Below are positions 1 through 13,042 of a stretch of 64,000 bases of DNA, one piece after another. The notes beneath the pieces are model-generated. The model was not told the origin of the DNA. It saw nothing but the letters and a program-made list of their open reading frames with translations, and did not search any database. Source of the DNA: Parasponia andersonii (taxonomy: Eukaryota > Streptophyta > Magnoliopsida > Rosales > Cannabaceae); the NCBI GenBank assembly GCA_002914805.1, contig JXTB01000572.1, positions 111,240-175,239 on the forward strand, in the 5' to 3' direction. Every line of letters starts with the position of its first letter. The stretch's first letter is position 1. The translations under genes were made by a program, and so were the position numbers.

Positions 1-3000
1 GTGTGTGGTATTATTTTAATGTTAAATTTTATTACGTGAGAAAATCATAGTTAATCCTTGTTTTAACTTAGAAATTGTAAGTTAGTTTTCCTTAACAATA
101 AATTGATTCTACAATAATTATATTATGTATATCAATATAACCTAATAAAAAATATGACATGTTTATGTCACATTACAAAATTGTTACATTTTATAACCTA
201 AAGTTAATAGTTGCACTAAAATAATACCATGCCATAATTTGAATGGCTAGGATTTAAATATACAAAGAATTAAAGAGATAAATCAATCTAAGGGAGGAAA
301 ATAAGTTATAGAAAAAGATGAATAATAGTAAAGTTTTACCTTAGGAAGGTAATAACTTTAAATGAGTGGAATAAAAAAAGAAAGGGATAAAGTTAGTAGG
401 TAATTCAAAAGGTACGAAAAAAGAAAAATCATAATGGAAATGTTCTTTGGAAATTAGTAGTCATAATTTAAAATGGAAGACATAGACAAAACTAATTAGT
501 AACTTTTGTCTCCAAAATAATTCAAAAGGTATAAAAAAGATTAATATAATGGAGACTTTCTTGGGAGCTAGTAGTATTGGATTCTAAATAATTGAAAAAG
601 AAGAAATATTAGAGATAAAAGTAGTGGATGAGTAAAAAAATGAAGTAAAAGATACGGTAATGGAGTAAGAAAAGAAGATGTATTGACAAATTGATAATAA
701 TGATGCTTGGATTATTAATGGAATGTGAAAGTATGTATTATTGGATACCTTCCATGGATGACCTATAAATAGATGATTCATTTGGCAATTTAAATCTATG
801 CTTAACCTTTCAATTACTTAGGCAAAACTATCTTCAAATTTCCAATTATTCCTTCTCAAAAAAAAAAAAAACTCTTTCTACCTCAATTTCTTCCAAATCC
901 ACAAGAGCTATAATATTTTACTCATCGACTCTAGAAATTAAGAATTATAATCAAGAGTAAAGAGTACTTAGTTTTGTGGTGGAGATGTAAGAAAGAAGAT
1001 TCAAGCTTAGAAGGTAATTATTCCCTCACCTTGCTTGTTATGTGATTATATAAAAGAATAAATAGATAATAACATATTTGACCTACTTTAGATGTTATAT
1101 AATTTATATTACATTTAGACTTATTTTGTTGATTTCTTAAGCCTCTAAATATGAATACTTCATAATAATATAATAATAGTAAAAATCAAAATGACTAAAC
1201 AAAAAAAGTGGAAGATTTTTAAGTATAAGACCCTAAAATAAAATATGCATGAAAATGAACCAAGCTTAATGATTTAACTTAGATCCTTAAGAACAGATTT
1301 TTACCCATTAGAAATTGTTTCCCAAAATTAAAGATGTTTGCTCAAAAGTTGGAAGGACTAAAATGCAAAAACTTTGAGTATTTGTGTCAAAAGTGTAATT
1401 ATAACAAAATATTGGTCAAATATGTAAGAAAGTTATTTTAGGTAGTTTCAAGACTATTTTAAAGTGTAAAATTAAATAAAGGAAGAATCTTTAATAAAAA
1501 AAAAGATATAACTCAATATTTATCATTAGAGGGCATAAATGTTAGAAATCTTAAGATTATGGGCAAAAATGTAAATTATAAAACTTGAATTATTGGGTTG
1601 AAAATTTTGTATAAGAATAAATAAAAAAAATTATTTTAGATCTCTAATTGAGATAAGAAAAGATTTACTTAAATTTAAGACATGAAATCAATTGCAGGAA
1701 ATAAGTAATGTATGCCTCTAATTGTATTTTGCCTAAGTTTAGTGATAGTCCTAAAAAGTACGATCAATATCAAATAATATTTAGTCCAAGTATGATTTTA
1801 GATTTTAAATTTGTATAGCCCTTAGTGTGGTTGACTTAATTATCATACTATGACCCTTAATTACAAATAAATATATTAACCAAGAATAATTCAGAGTATT
1901 TGATGAAAAGAAATATAATTAAGGAAACTTAATTGATTTAGGATGATATTAATCAAATCAACAATAAAATTATTGATAGATTAAAAAGATCACTATGATC
2001 TAGATTAAAGAGAATCAAATCTCATCCATCTAAGTAAAAGTATAAATTAGTCAATGAATATAACATCACATTGTTTCTCAAATATAAAGTTTTATGCTGG
2101 ATCAAGACTGAGTCTTAAATGTTTTAAGCTCACTAAGTAATTAAAAGTTTTTAAAAAATAAAAACAATATAAGGCCACTTTAAATTTCTCTAACAAATAG
2201 AGTATATATACGTTAGGGCAAAAATTGATCTAGATGTGTGTAATTAATGAGTAGAACTAGGACAATCATATCACGAGGTAAGTATAATTTCACCTATGGC
2301 ATGGATGGTTGAAAATGTTTCATGTTTGCATTATGATATATTTGAATTAATTTCATGTGTTAACTTGCCTTTATATTATTATGGTCTATGTATAATATAT
2401 GCTTATAAAGATACTTTTCCTATACTATAAAAACATGATGTACGCTTACTTTACAATGTTATCATGAAAATACTTTAACATACTTCAACAAAGGAAATGC
2501 TATGATAGTTGAATATAAGTTTGAGTTCATTGAAGCATACCCACTCATACTAAGAAAAGACTAAATAAGATAAAGAATTTAAAGCTACCATACCAACCTC
2601 CACTAGGTGAGAATATCCGAGGGAAAATAAGACCGACCTCCCCTAAGCGAGGATTCCTGAGGAAAAGTATGCTAAGATTATGACCGTGGGTGTTTTCAGA
2701 TGGGTTGTTCCCTTGGTTCCCCATTTGGTAGTGCACATTTGGTACGTACACCAGGGCCCATAAGAAAGATAAAAGACTTTACAATCAAGAATGAGATAAA
2801 ATCATGACATAATAGCTTATAATAAAGCGTAAAGTAAGGATTTCATAAAATAGCATAATTGGACTTTCATAATAAAAAGAAAAAAAAAGAATAATTTGTT
2901 CATAAATAAAATATTTTGTGAGAAATATATTATACTTACTAGGCGAAAGCTCACATTTTATGAGTATCCATGCTATAGGTACCAAAGGAAAGAAACCTCT

Positions 3001-3645
3001 GATTTGATTGATGGGTTAGCTCGAATTGAAGCGGGGATCAATGCGAGGCACGGGCAATGAAATACCATCATTAAAATTTCCTCCGCATATGTTCTTATTA
3101 TGAGACAAATGATTTCAATTATGTAAGCTTGATGTTATTTGAAAATGTACTTATAACTTGGTATTTTATTTCGTAATGCATGGTTTAATCAAATTGAACT
3201 TGAAAATGTATTTCGATTTAATAGAAGTTAAACAAATATTTTTTCCAAAGATCTAAAAGAGAAAATACTTTGATTTTAAAAAATGCAAAACATAAGGGAT
3301 TCTGTCGAAAAGACCTAAACTGTCTCAGGAGAGCTTGGGACTTAAGTGGTTCGTATGTGACCCATCTCCTCACTTGGGAGCCTTTTATGGTTGTGCATTA
3401 TTTAAATTACCTTAATAAAAAGTTTATAATCAAATTTAAATAAAGGGTACTTAACCATTGAGAAGCATTTACTTTTTTTCAAAATTTAAGTAAATTGTTA
3501 GTTATGAATATAAATCTCTTAAAAAGAAATAAAAATATATAAAAAAAGAATTTGTCATAAATTTTCAGCATCTAAATTTTCTATTTTTTTTTTAAAATAA
3601 GCTAAGAAGATAATAGTTAACGGTCCGAAAAGTCTTGTCGTTACA
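1..3645 (+). repeat. Partial long LTR (element A), gypsy type
   Basis: No coding sequence. The stretch ends in TTACA at 3645, after a segment (about 2276-3645) that matches in order the 3' half of the H LTRs (about 37310-38694 and 42965-44328), including a duplicated 'gtgaggattcc' module and the terminal 'cggtccgaaaag' block. A TATA-like 'cctataaatag' lies near 760, as in the H LTRs ('gcctataaatag', about 36172). No primer-binding site follows the end, so this is either a solo LTR or the 3' LTR of an element lying mostly to the left of the window. The first ~2 kb resembles H only in layout, so A is a related but different family; its left boundary is not visible. Confidence 0.6.
2592..2668 (+). 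repeat. Two-unit module shared by A and H LTRs
   Basis: Two imperfect units of about 40 bp, each with a core like 'aggtgaggattcctgagg' followed by a purine-rich tail, lie side by side. The same two-unit block occurs in both H LTRs at about 37631-37710 and 43286-43365. Its conservation between two LTR families suggests a functional part of the LTR such as a transcript-processing or packaging element; that role is inference. Confidence 0.5.
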
Positions 3646-3670
3646 CATATAATTCAAACTAAGTCACAAC

Positions 3671-5848
3671 TGTAAAAACCCAGATTTTTGGGAGGGTAAT
3701 TTGGACATTTTACTAATTTTCCAAATATAATAATGGGGGGATTAATTTGCAAAAGTTTTGTGCAAAAGGACTAAATTGTAATTTTTGGGGGACAAAATTG
3801 ATAGAGATTTGAAAATTGGGGACTTATGTACAATTTTTGAAAAATTGCACTGCCCCATAAAACAGAGCCATGTGCCCTGTTTCTTTCCCTCTCTCTCTCT
3901 CTTCTCTCTCTCTTCCTCGACTCTCTCTCTCTCTCTCTTGGGTCTTCTCTTGGCTAAAGGTGCAGGGCCGCCACAGGAGCCACCTCAGGCCGTCGTCCGC
4001 CCCATCTAGCCCGCCGACGTCGACGCGCCGTGTTACTAGGAAGCTCCCCTGACGTCGCTAGCCGTTGCTGAGGCCTGCTCGCTGGAAAATATCATTTTTG
4101 GCCATTCGAAGCTTTTCATCGACGGTGATGATTCCGACCACCATTCGACCTCAAACCAGGCTCGTTGGATTAATCTCGTCGCAAGGATTGTCAAGGTATA
4201 TATATCTTAATCCCATTGTGCCCAAATCAAAAGTTGCCATTTTTAGATATTTTGAGTTTAAGCTTGACTTTTTGATCCAGCTGATAGATTGTGTTTTTGT
4301 TGTCATTTTTGGGTTGTACTCAGAAAATAGGGAAGTTGGATATATATATATATATTGCCTACGTTTGGTGACCGGCATGGAAATCGAGATCGGACACCGG
4401 CCCAGTGTGGACCCGGACCCGGACCCGAATCTGACAAGTTATATATCTAACCTAGCTATTTTGGGTGCTAGGAATTCAGTGAAGAGGTCCGTTTGTGGAA
4501 TTGAAGCTCTGATGAGAAGTTAGTTTTTCGCAAGAGAACGATTGAGGGCTTGGAATTGGTTCTCGACCCTCCGGGCGATCGTCAACGACACCTTGAGGAT
4601 TCAATAGTGTGTTATCACTATTTGAGCAAGGTAGGGACTAAGTTACCCCTATTTTTTTATCTTTTTCGAATAAAACTTATTTTTTGCAACATATGAGACC
4701 AAATGTGATTTTGGGTTTTCTTGAACATCTGTGATGGGAATTGATTGCATGATGTATACATATTATATTGCTCTGGGAATTTTCTGAGTGCAGGTTATTT
4801 TGGGTATATTAAAAATATGGTCGTTATGCTGCCCGCTTTCTTATAAAATCTAGTATGCTGATTTTATTGAAAAACTTGAGCATGATTTCTTTCACACTTC
4901 AATTCTGTATTACACGTGTCATAGGATCATACATGAGCACAGTGTTAGCATCGTAGGCTTACATTGTGGTGCTATGTGCCCCACTGTTGGTGTAGAGTCC
5001 GTAAACTCGTGCGGGGTTTTGTTATTTCTGATTACCTCCCCATTTGGCAGGTGTAAGCAATTCGATTGCCCCTCCTGGTTCGGTAGGCAACATGTGGGTC
5101 TCCTCTCTAGGTATGGGCTTAGGTGTCAGGCAGGCTTTTAGGCAAACTTAGTTCCATCATCCTGGGTTTCCACAGATGAGAGGATGAGAGCTCATAGGTA
5201 TGGGTTGATTTGTGTCATGTGCATATAAATTGAATGGTTTTGATTATACAACTTTATATATATATATATGGATTTCTGGTTTGGATTATATATATATGTA
5301 TGTTTTGAACTAAACTAACCTTGCAGGAATTCTCCATCACTAAAATATTTTCGATCGGGTAATTATTTTTCTTATTGGGCTTTTTATGCTCACCCCCTTT
5401 ACCTTCTTCCTTAGGTGGTGTCCAGTGCGATCTTGGTGATCAAGAAGAGTAAGAGGTCATCTGGATTGTAGTTCGTTATCTTGGTAATGCTAGAAGCTTG
5501 TTGTCGTGGTGTTTGGATTATATAGGTTTTGTATTAACATTGAACCAAGATTACTACTTTCTATTTTGTCTGAGAACTTATGTATGCCATTCTGAGACTT
5601 GAGTTTCATTGTGGATGATGGTGATACTTGGATTTATATTTGACTTTGTATTTTTAATTATTATTCGGTCTATGTTTAATGGTGTATACGAACTGTAGGA
5701 GTGGTTCGCGGGATGAAATTCCAATTATTTTATTAAAATGGACCTTTTTATAAAACTAGAACTTTTGACACTTTTCAAATAAATTAAGGAATTTCCCACA
5801 TTTGTGAAATTCCCATTCTGCCACTGGCCTGGGTTTTGGATCATGATA
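3671..5848 (+). repeat. 5' LTR of element B
   Basis: Starts TGTAAAAACC and ends 'catgata', the decayed counterpart of 'tgtaaca' in the 3' LTR. It matches 17960-20090 along its length, for example the shared block 'tggggggattaatttgc' near 3734 and 18018. It holds a CT-rich tract and GC-rich sequence near 3960-4080. Open frames inside it (e.g. 4065-4523) are not conserved in the other LTR and are not treated as genes. Confidence 0.92.
3888..3938 (+). repeat. CT-rich microsatellite in B 5' LTR
   Basis: Two runs of CT repeats separated by 'tcctcga'. The matching spot in the 3' LTR (about 18170-18188) has a much shorter CT run, so the tract expanded or contracted after insertion. Confidence 0.9.
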
Positions 5849-5856
5849 GAAATTTT

Positions 5857-5867
5857 TGGTATCAGAG
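5857..5867 (+). other. Primer-binding site of element B
   Basis: TGGTATCAGAG, complementary to the 3' end of initiator methionine tRNA, lies a few bases after the 5' LTR end. The next base is T instead of the usual C. This marks the start of minus-strand DNA synthesis in LTR retrotransposons. Confidence 0.88.
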
Positions 5868-5982
5868 TTTTGAGTTTAATAGTTTGGACGTATCACCATT
5901 AAATTAGATTGAAGTTGATTTTATGAAAAGCATTCATCATTATCGCATTAACAGTTTGGCATATTGTTTCAGATTTTTAAGG

Positions 5983-6917
5983 ATGCCGTTTAGAAGAGTT
6001 CTGAGGCACCAGTCGGGTGCCAAACCTCCTCATTCGAATTTTACTCATCTGATTGAGGCAATGCAGCAGGCATTCATCCAGATGAGCAATTCAGACTATC
6101 AGCCTCCAGCTCCGAGGGAACGTCAGTTGGATTAGGTTGATCATCTCCAGCGGTTCATGCTTCTCTAGCCAGGGCAGTTTGATGGTAGGCTAGAAGCTTT
6201 CACGGCAATTGCTTGATTGCATGAGATGGAGAGGCACTTTCGGGCCCTTGGTACTTTTGTTGAGTTTTGGGCTATGTTTAGTATTACCCGTTTGTCAGGA
6301 AGTGCTATTCATTAGTGGGAGACAATAGAACGGATGCAAGATGTAGTGGGTCTGACTTAGGAAGACTTTATGTGGATTTTTAAGGCCTAGTATGCCAATG
6401 AGGATCAATAGGATGAAGTTGTGAACTGGGTTGAGACTTTGATTCAAGGTAATAGAACGGTGAGTGAGTACCTGATAGAGTTCACTAAGTTAGCAAGTGT
6501 TGCTCTTGGACTGGGTATGAGTGAGAAGTACCAAGTTGCCAAGTTTAAGAGTCATCTGAATCGGAACATTTTCAACAGGATTGGTACACAGAATTTCCAT
6601 ACTCTTTCTGAGATTGCAGTGGTTACCCAGCGGGCAGAGGCCATCGAAGAAGGATTGGATTCCAGGAGGAATCAGCAGAAAGGTAATGACAGAAAAGCCA
6701 CTAGAAGGAACCAGGGGCAGTGGTCAGTCCAGGGTACTCCGAACAGTGGGAGCTCAAATACTCTTTGTTCTTTAGAGGGTAGTAGAGGCAGTCCGTATGG
6801 AGAATGTTTTGTTTGTGGCTAGCAGGATTATCAGAAGAAGGAGTGTCCCAACCGTCTGCTTCTTATCAGAACACTCAAGCAAGGCCGCAACAGTCACATG
6901 GTGTTTCGTAGGCTTTT
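5983..6917 (+). pseudogene. gag: gag of element B, N-terminal part (interrupted)
   Basis: Gag coat-protein relic. One reading frame runs from the ATG at 5983 (MPFRR...) through the matrix/capsid region, including 'ALGLGMSEKYQVAKFKSHLN' near 6510, to a zinc-knuckle remnant around 6805-6850 (CFVCG...KKEC) whose histidine position is now tyrosine. The frame holds eight stops, seven TAG and one TGA, mostly where Gln or Trp is expected (6133, 6166, 6820 among them). Gag is cut at 6917 by element C and resumes at 14349 with the Gln/Gly/Ser-rich linker. No functional product is possible. Confidence 0.85.
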
Positions 6918-9850
6918 TGTGGTGCCCAAGATTCTCATATACATATTAATAATAAATATGTTCTAATTGCATATTAAGCATCTAGAAGTCGTTAATAATA
7001 GTTTTATAGTAACATGCTCATTCATTATGTTATGTGCATTTACATATATGTTATTACACTAATGATTGTTGAAGTGTCCTAATACAGTGTAAAGGTTCAA
7101 TACCCTCAGAGAGAGAGAGAGCTCAGTGTGCTAAAAGAACAAAGAATATAATTATGAAAGCAATACTATGTGCACATGCATTAAGAACGTACTTATTGAT
7201 AACTTGGTCAAATAGTAGTTTTTTGGTAAAATGTAATTTTTACGCATTTCAGAGCCGAATTCATGGTGTGTTTAACATATCAAGTAGGCTTGATTCAATG
7301 TCTTGGACTCATTTATAGCATTTTATTTTTCGGCTCCAGGTAAGCACAAGGTGGAATTCAGGACACTAATTCATATTTAGTTGCACTAAGCTAGCTTAGA
7401 TTAAGCTTTATTGCGTAATGTCATTTTTGTGCGTTCTAATAATTGAGTGCTAATACTATGTTTGTATTGTTAATTGGAGTCTAATTGACTTTCTTTTTAT
7501 GTTTAATGATTGGTTAAGGGGATACGTTCCACCAAATTACAATAAGATTGGCCATATAGGATCATAAGTCAAAGTATGACTAGTTTTCACTTTCTAAGGT
7601 AGGATTCACCAACTTTGGCTACACTTGGGTGCATAGGAGTGACCAGCAATGTGGTGACTATGCTAAGGATGTTCTAGAGCTGGACACATGGAAAGTGATG
7701 TGCAAAATATCCAAAATATCCCTTAGAATTTAAGTTATACCTTTTCTTAGCCATTAAGTGTGGATTTTGGGTCAAATCTGGTAATTTGCTTTCCCTTTCT
7801 CTCCAGCCACGACCTGAAACTCTCCAATGCTTTTTCTAACTTCTCTCAACTTTTCTCAAATATTTCCAAGAGTTTCGAAGTGGTAAAACTCAAATTAGAG
7901 CCTTAGAAAGTAAGATACACCAAAACTAGTCAAGGTAATTCTATTGAGTTCTTCTTTCTAGGTCTTGTCCTTTAATTTCAATTCTCTACTTGTTCCTACT
8001 TAAATAATGGTTTCTACATGTCTTCATAAGTCCAAAAATCTATTTCTAAGATTTGGGAATCAGTTTTGTGGAGATAGAAGGCAAGAAGTCTAGCAAAGAC
8101 TCAAACTAGTCAAGGTGAGGTTTATGTAGGATTTTGAATTTGTAGTTCATTTATTTGTTTCAGCACTTAAACCAAAGCTATTATTTGATGAATAATAGTC
8201 CTAGGAACCCTTATATATTGCTGAAAACATAAAATTTAGGTGGAGGATTAAAGTTAAACCTAAGGCCCCAAACTTTGCTATTCATGGATTTAAGTGTTTT
8301 CATATGTGGTAGATTAAGTTTTCCATATTTGTAATCTAATTTCTTAAAATTATAGTATATATTTTATTGATTCTATTAGTTATTACACTTATTTGATGGC
8401 TGGTTATGATGGCACATAAGTGTAAAAGTCGTTTAAACTTTGTAAAAATTGAAAAGAATTCAAATGCTCTTAGGTTGTTCCAAATGATCCTCTTTGATGT
8501 GTATATGTGGAAATAAGATTGTTAATTATTATTTTAGGGTTAAAACCATGATTTTAATCATGTGGGAATGTCCCTAAAATAGGGGAGGTGCTATCTAAAT
8601 ATTTTTAAAATGAAATGGTACCATTTAGGAGCTAATGGACTTATTTTTACAAAATTATGTGCCATTTTTGATCATTTTGTGCTAATGAACTAGTATTCAT
8701 ATTATCAATATTTTTGAATAGTTTTTCAATACTAGTTATTGACTGCCAAGTACCTTAAGTGATTTATATATTTTCGTGTCATTTTAAGATCAAATATCTG
8801 AATACATTCTTTTTATACAATGTGCATCTTGAATAATAGTAATTTATGATAGGTGATTAGCACACCAATTTCTAGTATCAATTCCTATTTAGGACACGAG
8901 GTAAGTAAAGACTTACAACTGCATCACAATAACTGTATGGAAGATGTATTTATGTGAAACTAACTTATTCCTAAAAGTTATGAAATGGCATGTGCATGAC
9001 ATGTTTTGCATGCAAATGGAGACTTTTATTATAAGAGTTTTTGAAGTGAGTACCAATATACCAATTTTATAAGATAAGTTTTAATGGCAATTGTTAGTCT
9101 GTCAGTGCTAGATAGGTAAGTCTGTTGATATAAACTCTCCCATTGAAGCAGGATTTGCGGATCTTATAATGTGTCTCATTGAAGCGGGACAATATTAGCG
9201 CGGTGTGGGATGCCCTTTTGATGAGGGAAGGAGTTTTCAAAAAAACCTCACACGACCGGCGCAGCTTACTTTTACTCTTGTCCAGAGTTTCCACCTAATG
9301 TTATCATGGCCTATCGACTTACAAGACAAGCAATGTTCTAAGGGGCCCAACTAAAATAATTTTTAAGGAAAATGCATGGATTCAAATGTTTAAGAAAGAA
9401 AAGGGTACAATGGAAACTTTATGAGATTTTAAAGCATTGATAAGCATGCATAGTTTTTACTTACTGGGCTTTAGCTTATTTTAGTCTTATGATACAGATG
9501 AGGAGGCATATTTTGGTATTGACTAGCTGGTTGCCTAGTTTGTCTTTTGTTGCCATGATCATACAGATGTAGACGTGCTTGACCTGTGGGCAACATTTTT
9601 TTTTTGAGATATTTTGGTGTAATGTAAATACTACTACTAATAGCAAAATAGACTCGTGAAAATATTTTTTGATTGTACATTTTGTAAAGACACTTTTAAC
9701 AAGAAATGTCATATAGTTGCTTTTCTTTAAAGGTTTTAGAAAGTTCAAAATTACCCACATTTTTATCAAAACAAAAGATATGGTAGAACAAAGAATAATA
9801 CTTCATAGTTTGACTGTATATAACAATATGGTTAAACTAGGGGTGTTACA
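6918..9850 (+). repeat. 5' LTR of element C
   Basis: A 2933-bp LTR, TG...CA. The same sequence occurs, split by H, at 34388-35183 plus 44329-46486, giving nearly the same total length. It contains a GA run (about 7111-7121) and no conserved coding frame; frames such as 9476-9769 (-) or 9717-9959 (+) are chance. Confidence 0.9.
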
Positions 9851-9854
9851 GTGT

Positions 9855-9866
9855 TGGTATCAGAGC
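9855..9866 (+). other. Primer-binding site of element C
   Basis: A perfect TGGTATCAGAGC, four bases after the LTR end at 9850, complementary to the initiator tRNA-Met 3' end. Confidence 0.95.
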
Positions 9867-10043
9867 GGAGGTTTAATCATTTCTGAAGACTATCTATATA
9901 GGTATGATCATGTGACAAAAAAGCTCAATCAACCTGCAAGTTTTAATTTCCTGTGTTAGCATTAAATTTGATGCCATATATTATATCCTTATTACTAGAT
10001 ATTATGCATGGATGTAAGTGAAATGGCAACTATATAGGGAATC

Positions 10044-11080
10044 ATGCCTAAGGCTAAGGGTCAAACTAGTGAGCGAAGAGATGATAAGATGAGTAGTACT
10101 AAAAATAAGAACAACAAGGATGTTGTTATAGGAAGGTTGATAGAGTTCGTTGAGACATAAGCAAGACAGTTAGAAAGGCTTATAGAAAGGGAGGAAAGGC
10201 GTGAAGATCAAGCACTATCATAGGTCATAGTTAGACAAGAAAATTATGAACCTGCTTGTGAGAGGTTTAGGAAGAATAAGCCTCCAGCTTTCAAGGGTGA
10301 AACTGATCCACTACTGGCAGAAGAGTGGGTTAAGAGTATTGAGGGTATTTTTGATTACATTAGAATCCTTGATGAGGAAAAGTTTCATGTGCCATTTTTA
10401 TGTTCCAGATGGATGCTAGACACTGGTAGGATTCTATGAAGTCCATCACTGATACTACCAGGCTTCATTGGGGGCAGTTTAAGGAAATATTCTACAGAAA
10501 ATATTTTAGCAACGCACATAGGATATTAAAAGCTGCTGAGTTTGTTAATCTGAAATAGGGAAGTATGTCTGTTAGTGACTACATAAAGAAATTTGAAGAG
10601 TTATCCCGATTTGCTCCACACATGGTGAGTACCAATGAGCTAAAAGTAAACCAGTTCCTCCAAGACCTCAAGACAGAAATTTATAGGGATGTTAAAATAT
10701 CTGCTCATAAAGATATGCCATATGCTGAGGTTGCAGACAAAGCTCTTGAAGCAGAAGAGGCCGAGCTAAGGGTTATAAGAGCTTAGGAAATTCGTAGGAA
10801 TATTAATATGGCAAGGAGAAATACAACCTTTAGAGGAGGATCTCAACCAGGGGCTAGTGGAAATAAAAGAAAGTAGCAACAAAATCAAAGAAAAAGACAA
10901 GAGCCATAAAAATGCCAAGCAATAGGCCAACAGACACAATCAGCTACTACTTAGAGGATTGTTTCTCCTAAATGTGGGAAGACTCGTAATGGAGAATGTC
11001 TAATGGGTTCTGGTGCTTGCTTCTTATGTAGAAAATCTGGACACTATGCAAAGAAATGTCCAAATGCTATAAATGAGCAG
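10044..11080 (+). pseudogene. gag: gag of element C
   Basis: Gag begins at ATG 10044 (MPKAKGQTSERR). Recognisable parts are a charged N-terminus, the capsid segment with 'KPPAFKGETDPLLAEEWVKS' (about 10280), then after a frameshift near 10390 the core 'WGQFKEIFYRKYFSNAHR' (about 10468-10521), 'VSDYIKKFEELSRFAPHM' (about 10572) and a basic linker. It ends in an intact zinc knuckle, CFLCRKSGHYAKKC (C-x2-C-x4-H-x4-C, about 11018-11059). Several in-frame stops (e.g. 10783) and the frameshift kill it. The family role is packaging of element RNA in virus-like particles. Confidence 0.85.
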
Positions 11081-12232
11081 AAGAAAGTCCCAGCTCGTGT
11101 GTATATAATGACCAAAGAAGATATCGAGGCGAACCCATCTATTGTAGCAGGTGAGATTCTTTTCTTTGGTATTTCTATTCATGCATTAATAGATTCAGGG
11201 GCTACACATTCATTTGCATCACCTGCATTTATGAGGAAATTGGGAAAAACCCCAGAGTACTTGAATTTCAAATATTGTGTAACCATTCCATCAGGAGAAG
11301 TTTTATGTTCTGATCAAGTTCTCAATGCATATCCAATCCAAACAGCTAGTAAAGACTTGTGTGTAGATTTCATAGTATTGGATATGCAAGATTTTGAAGT
11401 TATCTTAGGTATGAATTGGTTATCGAAATACCATGCTACTATTGATTACTATTTGAAGAGGGTAGTGTTTCAGCCACCAAGTACAGAGAAGTTCACTGTT
11501 GTTGGTACTAATTGAAACTCGATGATTCCAATAATCTCCTCAATAAAAGCAAGGAAGTTACTAGAAAAGGGATGCACGGGTTACTTGGCCAATATAGTGG
11601 ATACTAGAGAAGAGTTAAAAGTGAAGCCTGAGGAAGTGCCGATAGTTAGTGAATTTCTTGATATATTTCCTGAAGATTTGTCTGGGTTACCACCTGATAG
11701 AGAGATAGAGTTTGTTATTGACGTATTTCCTGGTATGGCTCCTATTTCGAAAGCACCTTATAGAATGGCTCCAGCAGAGTTAAAGGAACTGAAAGTACAG
11801 TTACAAGAGTTATTAGATAAGGGTTTTATTCGCCCAAGCTTTTCACCATGGGGTGCTCTAGTTTTGTTTGTAAAGAAGAAAGATGGGATTATGAGGCTTT
11901 GTATTGATTATAGAGAGCTGAATAAGGTCACCATCAAAAATAAGTATCCACTTCCCAGAATTGATGATCTGTTTGATCAACTATAAGGAGCTTCTGTGTT
12001 TTCAAAGATTGACTTAAGATCAGAATTCCATGAGTTAAAAATTAAGGAGGAATATATTCCAAAAATAGCTTTTAGAATCAGATATAGACACTATGAGTTT
12101 TTAGTAATGCCCTTTGGATTAACTAATGCCCCAGCGGCTTTCATGGACATGATGAATAGAGTGTTTAAAAATTTCTTATATAAATTTGCTATAGTTTTCA
12201 TCGATGATATTCTGATTTACTCATGCTCATGA
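11003..12232 (+). pseudogene. pol: pol of element C: protease and reverse transcriptase
   Basis: One frame with few stops. The aspartic protease site is intact (LIDSGATHSF, about 11190). The RT fingers and palm follow: LPPDREIEF, '[15 protein letters not shown]', '[20 protein letters not shown]', '[15 protein letters not shown]' and the catalytic FIDDIL at about 12199-12216. Stops fall after GTN (11513), after FDQL (11984) and after YSCS (12230). The YHQ turn reads FHE. Reverse transcription of element RNA is the family function. RT continues after a frameshift at about 12240. This is the best-preserved polymerase in the window. Confidence 0.9.
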
Positions 12233-13000
12233 GAGGAGCATATGGAGGACTGTGTTAAGAATTCTTAGGGAAAAGCAGTTGTATGCTAAGTTTAAGAAGT
12301 GTGAATTCTGGTTAGAGAAAGTTATCTTCCTTGGTCATGTAGTTTCTGAAAATGGTATTTCCGTGGATCCAACGAAAGTTGAAGCTGTGAGTAATTGGAC
12401 AAGACCAACAAATGTTTCTAAGATTCGTAGCTTTTTGGGGTTAGCGAGTTATTATAGACATTTTGTTGAAGGTTTCTCAAAGCTGACTTCTCCATTGACT
12501 CATTTAACAAGGAAGATTGTGAAGTTTCACTGGAATAAAAATTGTTAGAGGAGTTTTGAGGAATTGAAGCATCGTTTGATAATAGCCCCTATACTTTCAA
12601 TACCATCAAGATCAGGAGGATTTGTTGTTTATAGTGATGCCTCAAAGAATGGTCTAGGATGTGTTCTGATGCAAAATGGAAAAGTCATTGCTTATGCCTC
12701 TAGGCAATTCAAGGAATATGAAAAGAAGTATCCTACTCATGATTTAGAGCTAGTAGTAGTTGTCTTTGCACTGAAAATTTGGAGACACTATCTCTATGGG
12801 GAGAGTATGAGATCTACACAGATCACAAGAGTCTAAAGTACTTCTTTACCCAAAAAGAGCTGAATATGAGACAAAGAAAACGACTTGAACTGGTGAAAGA
12901 TTATGATTGTAAAATTAACTATCATCTAGGAAAAGCCAATGTGGTTGCTGATGCTCAAAGTAGGAAATCATTGGCTACTATGATTGTTTTGCTCCAATAA
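12233..13000 (+). pseudogene. pol: pol of element C: RT thumb and RNase H
   Basis: After a +1/-1 shift the frame at 12252 gives the RT connection ('[20 protein letters not shown]', '[15 protein letters not shown]'). A TAG at 12546 precedes RNase H with YSDAS, '[20 protein letters not shown]' and DLEL. A second frameshift near 12800 leads to [11 protein letters not shown] and VVADAQSRK (normally DALSRK). The four acidic RNase H residues can all be placed but lie in two frames. Integrase should follow directly; instead the order is disturbed from about 13001. Confidence 0.88.
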
Positions 13001-13005
13001 AAGGA

Positions 13006-13042
13006 ATCATGAGGTTTAGGAAGAAAGGAAAGCTAAGTCCCA
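13006..13042 (+). pseudogene. Displaced integrase C-terminal scrap of C, plus strand
   Basis: A plus-strand peptide, MRFRKKGKLSPSY, is the conserved block just before the GPY/F region of gypsy integrases. It normally lies far downstream of RNase H but here follows RNase H within a few bases, while the intervening integrase is found inverted to its right. It marks one breakpoint of the rearrangement. Confidence 0.7.

Noticed and set aside
4065-4523. 152-codon frame in the 5' LTR of B
   Set aside because: Not preserved in the 3' LTR copy (18300-18770), where it is broken by changes and indels; LTRs normally do not code.
5857-9866. TGGTATCAGAGC strings considered as parts of tRNA genes
   Set aside because: They sit directly after LTR ends and lack any cloverleaf around them; they are primer-binding sites.
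9476-9959. Overlapping frames on both strands at the end of the C LTR (and 14033-14525)
   Set aside because: They run through LTR ends and the primer site and differ between copies; the part of 14033-14266 that is real belongs to the inverted integrase linker.
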